Part shown: piece after piece, positions 59,454 to 64,000 of the stretch | Position numbering within the stretch: position 1 is the first letter of the stretch | Layout: the number at the start of each line of letters is the position of its first letter | From: CALVGQ01 sp964370435 | GTDB lineage: Bacteria; Bacillota_I; Bacilli_A; Erysipelotrichales; Erysipelotrichaceae | Length of the DNA stretch: 64,000 nt | Reading direction: 5' to 3' | Assembly (NCBI GenBank): GCA_964370435.1 | Contig: CAYJJG010000004.1 | Coordinates: 55,347-119,346, forward strand | Notes under the pieces: model-generated | What the model was told of the DNA's origin: nothing | Databases searched by the model: none | What the model saw: only the letters and a program-made list of their open reading frames with translations | Program-made: the position numbers and the translations under genes

Positions 59454-61867
59454 TGTTCAGCAACAAAGAAGATTTTATATCATCATTTAATCAAAGAATG
59501 ATTGCTCAGTATGGAAGAACTGTAAAACAATCTCATCCAACGGAACAATATTTAGTATTAGGAGAAATGGTTCGTGAATTTGCCACGATTCATTGGAAAG
59601 AAACTAAAGAAAAAATAGCTAAAAAAGAAGTAAAACAAATGTATTATTTTTCTATGGAGTTTTTAATTGGAAGATTATTAACTAATAATATGATGAATCT
59701 TGGTATTTATAATACTGCAAAAGAGGGATTGTTAGAACTGGGTATTGATATCAACGGTTTAGAAGATTTAGAGAGTGATGCAGCACTAGGAAATGGTGGA
59801 CTAGGGCGTCTAGCTGCTTGCTTCTTAGATTCTTTAGCATCATTAGAACTTCCTGGTAATGGAATATGTTTAAGATATCAATATGGATTATTTAAACAAA
59901 AAATTGAAAATGGCTACCAAGTGGAAGTGCCAGATCAGTGGCTTAAATTAGGTAATGTGTGGGAAATTCGTAAACCTAAACATGCTGTTGATGTGAAATT
60001 TTATGGTAGTGTTGAAATGTATGTGAATGAAGAAGGCAATGCCTTATTTAGACAAGTAGATTGTGAACATATTCGTGCAGTTCCTTATGACATGCCTATT
60101 GTAGGAAGGGCAAGTGATCGAACTAATACACTTCGATTATGGAGTGCAGAAGCAAGTGATATCCTTCCTAAAAATAAAGATTTTCGCCAATACTTACAGG
60201 AATTAGAAGAAATTTGTTTAAATGTTTATCCTGATGATTCAGATGATGCAGGTAAATTACTTCGTCTTAAACAACAATATTTCTTTGTTTCTGCAGGTTT
60301 AACAAGCATTATAAAAGCACATTTAAGAGTATATCCAAGTTTAGATAATATTGCAGATAAAATTGCAATACAACTGAATGATACTCATCCTGTACTTTGT
60401 ATACCAGAATTTATGAGAATATTGATGGATGAATACTACTATACTTGGGATAAAGCTTGGGGACTAACTACAAAAGTAATGGCTTATACGAATCATACAG
60501 TACTACAAGAAGCACTTGAAAAATGGCCAGTTTCATTTATTCAAGTATTGCTACCTAGAATATGGATGATTATTAGCGAAATCGATCGTCGCTTTAAAGA
60601 AAGTGTTATGAGCAAATTAGAAGATGCTAACATTGTGGAGCGAGTTAGTATTATTAAGCATGGACAAGTGCACATGGCTAATTTAGCAATAGTGGGATCT
60701 CATAGTGTAAACGGTGTAGCTGCACTGCATACTAAAATATTAAAAGAAGAAGTGTTTAAAGATTTTATGTTACTGCATCCAGAGCGCTTTAATAATAAAA
60801 CCAATGGGATAACTCATCGTCGTTGGCTACTTTATTCTAATCCTCAATTAAGAACTTTTCTACATGATTTGATAGGTAAAGATTTTGAACAAGATATGAC
60901 CAAGCTCAATGATTTAATGCAGTTTGTAGAAGAGGAAGAAACGCAGAATCGCTTCTTAGCGATTAAACAAGAGCGCAAGCAAATATTAGCTGATTTCATT
61001 AAGAAAGAATGCAACATTGAGATCGATGTGCACAGTATTTTCGATGTACAAGCTAAGCGACTTCATGCATATAAGCGCCAGTTATTAAATATTCTCCATG
61101 TTATTTATTTGTATCAGCGATTAAAAGAAGATTCCGATTTTAAAATTGTTCCACGTACTTTTATCTTTGCTGCTAAAGCAGCACCTTCATATTCTTTCGC
61201 TAAAAAAGTAATTAAATTAATTAATAGCGTTGGAGATGTTGTAAATAACGATGCTCAAATTAATAAATTTATTAAAGTGGTATTTATTCCTAATTATCGT
61301 GTTAGTGTTGCAGAAATACTGATGAATGCTGCTGATGTATCTGAGCAAATTTCTACTGCAGGAAAAGAAGCATCAGGAACAGGCAATATGAAGTTTATGA
61401 TGAATGGGGCTTTAACACTAGGAACTATGGATGGTGCAAATGTAGAAATAGTGGAACAGGCAGGTATTGAAAACTGTGTAATTTTTGGTTTAACTGATGT
61501 AGAAGTTAAAAAAATAAAGAAATCGTATAATGCATGGCAGTGGTATACTAGTGATGCTAATCTTAAAAAAGTGATTGATTCTTTATCTGATAAAACGTGG
61601 TCTAATAATACACAAGAATTTAAAGAAATAGTTGAAGAATTATTAGTTAAAAACGATGAGTATTTATTACTTGCTGACTGGAATAGCTATATAAAGGCGC
61701 AAGAAGAAGTAGAACGACGTTATCTAAATCGTAGTCAGTGGGCTAAGATGATGTTGATAAATATTGCTAAAAGCGGATATTTCTCGTCTGATCGCACTAT
61801 TAAAGAATATGCGAATGAGATTTGGAATATTAAGCCACTTTCAAAAGAAAATAGTACAAAGAAATAA
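59453..61867 (+). CDS. glgP: Glycogen phosphorylase
   Basis: An 804-aa GT35 enzyme releasing glucose-1-phosphate from glycogen. MYYFSMEFLIGRLL, NGGLGRLAACFLDS, TNHTVLQEALEKWP, RLHAYKRQLLN and the pyridoxal-phosphate Lys in EASGTGNMKFMMNGALTLG are present. Its ATG overlaps the glgB stop by 1 nt (TAATG), so the two are translationally coupled. It acts with the debranching pullulanase downstream. Confidence 0.96.
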   Translation: MFSNKEDFISSFNQRMIAQYGRTVKQSHPTEQYLVLGEMVREFATIHWKETKEKIAKKEVKQMYYFSMEFLIGRLLTNNMMNLGIYNTAKEGLLELGIDINGLEDLESDAALGNGGLGRLAACFLDSLASLELPGNGICLRYQYGLFKQKIENGYQVEVPDQWLKLGNVWEIRKPKHAVDVKFYGSVEMYVNEEGNALFRQVDCEHIRAVPYDMPIVGRASDRTNTLRLWSAEASDILPKNKDFRQYLQELEEICLNVYPDDSDDAGKLLRLKQQYFFVSAGLTSIIKAHLRVYPSLDNIADKIAIQLNDTHPVLCIPEFMRILMDEYYYTWDKAWGLTTKVMAYTNHTVLQEALEKWPVSFIQVLLPRIWMIISEIDRRFKESVMSKLEDANIVERVSIIKHGQVHMANLAIVGSHSVNGVAALHTKILKEEVFKDFMLLHPERFNNKTNGITHRRWLLYSNPQLRTFLHDLIGKDFEQDMTKLNDLMQFVEEEETQNRFLAIKQERKQILADFIKKECNIEIDVHSIFDVQAKRLHAYKRQLLNILHVIYLYQRLKEDSDFKIVPRTFIFAAKAAPSYSFAKKVIKLINSVGDVVNNDAQINKFIKVVFIPNYRVSVAEILMNAADVSEQISTAGKEASGTGNMKFMMNGALTLGTMDGANVEIVEQAGIENCVIFGLTDVEVKKIKKSYNAWQWYTSDANLKKVIDSLSDKTWSNNTQEFKEIVEELLVKNDEYLLLADWNSYIKAQEEVERRYLNRSQWAKMMLINIAKSGYFSSDRTIKEYANEIWNIKPLSKENSTKK

Positions 61868-61878
61868 AAGGTGATAAA

Positions 61879-63978
61879 ATGTTTAGTGTTGAAGCTTATT
61901 TAGATGATTATTTACGCATTACTGTAGAAGTAAGTAATGAATATTATCAAGGACAATGTGATTTTTTTACTGTCATTGATGAAAATTTTGAAATAATAGA
62001 AAATGTAATTGAAGAAAAAATAAAGAAACAAAATTCATGGAGTTATACTTTGATATTATCTACACCTTGTAACCTTGCGAAAAATTATGAGGTTGTAGTA
62101 AATCAAGGATATCGTGCACCACTGTTTATTCGTGGTTTAGTTTTAAGTCAACAATTTGATGAAGAATTTTACTATGATAAAGATGATTTAGGAGCGCGTG
62201 TTTTTAATGATGAAACTACCTTTAAATGTTGGGCTCCAACAGCTACTAAGGTAAATCTACTTTATACAGAAGAAAATCAAACACATTATGTTAGTATGAA
62301 GCGTAGTAAAGAAGGTGTATATTGGTGCAGTATAGCTAAAAACCTCCATCAAACTCGCTATGTATATCAAGTATATGTTAATGGTGATTGGAATCAAACG
62401 ATTGATCCATATGCCTTTTCTTCAGATACTAATGCTAAGCATAGTGTCGTAATTGATTTTGAGCAATGTAATAAACCTAAATTTAGTTATGTAGAATGTA
62501 GTAAAGCTACTGATGCGATTATATATGAAGTATCTATAAGAGATATGACTATTTCATCGGCTAGTGGAACTAAAGAAAAAGGTACATTCAATGCCTTAAG
62601 AGAAAAAGGATCACTATTTGAAAAAAATTTAACGGGATTTGATTATATAAAAGACTTAGGCATTAGCCATGTACAATTATTACCGGTATGTGATTTTGCA
62701 ACAGTTGAAGAAAGTAATCCACAGTTACTTTATAATTGGGGCTATGATCCTCTTCAATACCGTAGTTTAGAGGGAAGCTATAGCAGTGATAGTAACAATG
62801 GTGTAGTACGTTGTAATGAATTTCTACAATTGGTAGATTCTTTTCATCAAGAACACATTGGCGTAATTATGGATGTTGTCTTTAACCACCATTATGATGC
62901 TCGCTTATCAGCATTTAATTCTTGTGTTCCATATTATTATTTCAGAATGCGACCGGACTATTCTTTTTCTAATGGAACATTTTGTGGTAACGATATTGAA
63001 TCAAAGCGAAAAATGGTCAAAAAGTTTATTGTAGATACATGTTTGTTTTTTGTAAATAGGTATAAAGTAGATGGTTTTAGGTTTGATTTAATGGGTATTT
63101 TAGATGTTGAAACAGTAAATGAGCTTGTAGAAAAAGTGAAAAAAATAAACCCTAATGCATTAATTTATGGTGAAGGATGGGATATGCCGACCGCTTTGAT
63201 AGAACAAGAAAAGGCATGTATTAAAAATAGTGAACAGATGCCACAAATTGCTTTTTTTAATGATGTGTTCAGAGATGTTTTAAAAGGTAAAAATGATCCT
63301 TTAAATCATGGTGGTTATTTAAGTGGTAATCTACATCTACAAAAAGAAATGAAATTTATTTTGGGTGATCGTGAATTTGATGAGGGAGCCTATTGTTTTA
63401 AGCATCCTAAAAATTCAATTAATTATGTTGAATGCCACGATAATCTCTCATTATGGGATAAATTAACTGGATGTTTAGCTAATGAGTCACAAGAGATAAT
63501 TATTAAACGCCAAAAACTATGTAATGCTTTAGTTTTATTGGCTCCAGGAATACCATTTATTCATGCGGGCCAAGAGTTTTGTAGAACTAAAAATGGTCAT
63601 GATAATACCTATAATATGAGTGACGAAATAAACCAAATTGATTGGCCAAGAAGTATTAAATATAAAGAGGTCATTACTTATACCAAAGAGTTAATTGCGA
63701 TTAGGAAACATTATCAAGCGCTACGATTAGAAAGCTTAGAAGAATGTCGAAAACATATTAGAGTGAGTTTTGATAACGGTTTATTGATTTATCATTTTAT
63801 TGATTTAAATGGTTTAGATAATATTAATGAATTAGCAATAATTGTAAATGTCTGTGATGACGAAAAAATAAAATCAGTCACAGATTATTGGTGTATATTT
63901 AATAATCAAACAAGAACAGAAGAAAGAGTGAATGAAGTTAAAATTCAAGCCTACTCGTTAGCTATTTTAACTAAATAA
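61879..63978 (+). CDS. pulA: Type I pullulanase (debranching enzyme)
   Basis: A 699-aa GH13_14 enzyme hydrolysing alpha-1,6 links. N-terminal CBM48-like domain (about 85-195, FKCWAPTATKVNLLYT). YNWGYDP signature of type I pullulanases, nucleophile Asp in DGFRFDLMG, acid Glu in IYGEGWD, and YVECHDNLSLWDKL. No signal peptide, so it is cytoplasmic and suited to glycogen or imported dextrins. It is 11 nt after glgP and ends 22 nt before the window edge; synthesis genes glgC/glgA are not in the window and may follow. Confidence 0.95.
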   Translation: MFSVEAYLDDYLRITVEVSNEYYQGQCDFFTVIDENFEIIENVIEEKIKKQNSWSYTLILSTPCNLAKNYEVVVNQGYRAPLFIRGLVLSQQFDEEFYYDKDDLGARVFNDETTFKCWAPTATKVNLLYTEENQTHYVSMKRSKEGVYWCSIAKNLHQTRYVYQVYVNGDWNQTIDPYAFSSDTNAKHSVVIDFEQCNKPKFSYVECSKATDAIIYEVSIRDMTISSASGTKEKGTFNALREKGSLFEKNLTGFDYIKDLGISHVQLLPVCDFATVEESNPQLLYNWGYDPLQYRSLEGSYSSDSNNGVVRCNEFLQLVDSFHQEHIGVIMDVVFNHHYDARLSAFNSCVPYYYFRMRPDYSFSNGTFCGNDIESKRKMVKKFIVDTCLFFVNRYKVDGFRFDLMGILDVETVNELVEKVKKINPNALIYGEGWDMPTALIEQEKACIKNSEQMPQIAFFNDVFRDVLKGKNDPLNHGGYLSGNLHLQKEMKFILGDREFDEGAYCFKHPKNSINYVECHDNLSLWDKLTGCLANESQEIIIKRQKLCNALVLLAPGIPFIHAGQEFCRTKNGHDNTYNMSDEINQIDWPRSIKYKEVITYTKELIAIRKHYQALRLESLEECRKHIRVSFDNGLLIYHFIDLNGLDNINELAIIVNVCDDEKIKSVTDYWCIFNNQTRTEERVNEVKIQAYSLAILTK

Positions 63979-64000
63979 TTAGATTAATCAGTATATGTGT

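Overview
This window looks like a chromosomal segment of a low-GC Gram-positive bacterium (Bacillota). The rpsP-khpA-rimM-trmD and rpsF-ssb-rpsR operons, the yybS(DUF2232)-gdpP-rplI-dnaB run, walJ-htrA-like-rlmH, HPr, a GH25 muramidase and a class B sortase all fit that phylum. The mix of paralogue families is reminiscent of Erysipelotrichia or neighbouring lineages, but that placement is inference. I see no insertion sequence, prophage, CRISPR array or rRNA gene. There is one tRNA, tRNA-Leu(UAG).

Layout. 1-1.26 kb: a truncated XRE-TPR (RRNPP-type) regulator, divergent from a 32-codon hydrophobic peptide gene with a near-consensus promoter, then a small HTH gene. 1.4-3.3 kb: the S16/KhpA/RimM/TrmD operon on the minus strand. 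3.3-11 kb: an envelope region with a GH25-LysM muramidase, a 3D/double-psi-barrel protein, two DUF4230 proteins led by a 33-codon ORF, and a class B sortase / Thr-rich membrane protein / 910-aa thioester-Cna-B protein operon. 11.0-11.5 kb: a 568-nt gene-free stretch holding consecutive hairpins (candidate ncRNA) and tRNA-Leu. 11.6-14.4 kb: CsoR and CopA with a dyad operator. 14.5-19.2 kb: peptidases, exonuclease III and a HAD phosphatase. 19.3-28.6 kb: an Mrp/Mbh-like cation antiporter operon with four NuoL/MrpD-type subunits. 28.6-34.2 kb: a DUF84 NTPase, DUF1622 and DUF975 membrane proteins, then an ATP-grasp / two esterases / methyltransferase cluster. 34.4-38.1 kb: glycosyltransferase, response regulator and histidine kinase. 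38.4-41.4 kb: a 61-aa secreted peptide divergent from two tandem XRE-TPR regulators. 41.3-44.2 kb: prepilin peptidase, HAD phosphatase, MurA. 44.3-54 kb: replication, translation and envelope housekeeping genes. 54.2-64 kb: an orphan RsgI-like/PepSY protein, HPr, and a glycogen/alpha-glucan block (phosphoglucomutase, branching enzyme, phosphorylase, pullulanase).

The best candidate for an undescribed system is the pair of peptide/regulator loci at the left edge and at 38.4-41.4 kb. Each has a small exported-looking peptide transcribed divergently from an XRE-TPR regulator. Each peptide promoter carries a dyad just upstream of its -35 box. Both peptides end in a similar aromatic, Lys-terminated tail (GFWTFAK and FGWFPK). 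This is the expected architecture of a PlcR-PapR / NprR-NprX-like quorum-sensing circuit, apparently present twice. Other notable items are a structured intergenic RNA candidate, an Mrp-like complex with four antiporter subunits, a catalytically dead HtrA-like protein, an unanchored thioester surface protein and an orphan RsgI/PepSY protein. All assignments come from reading sequence motifs; no database search was run.
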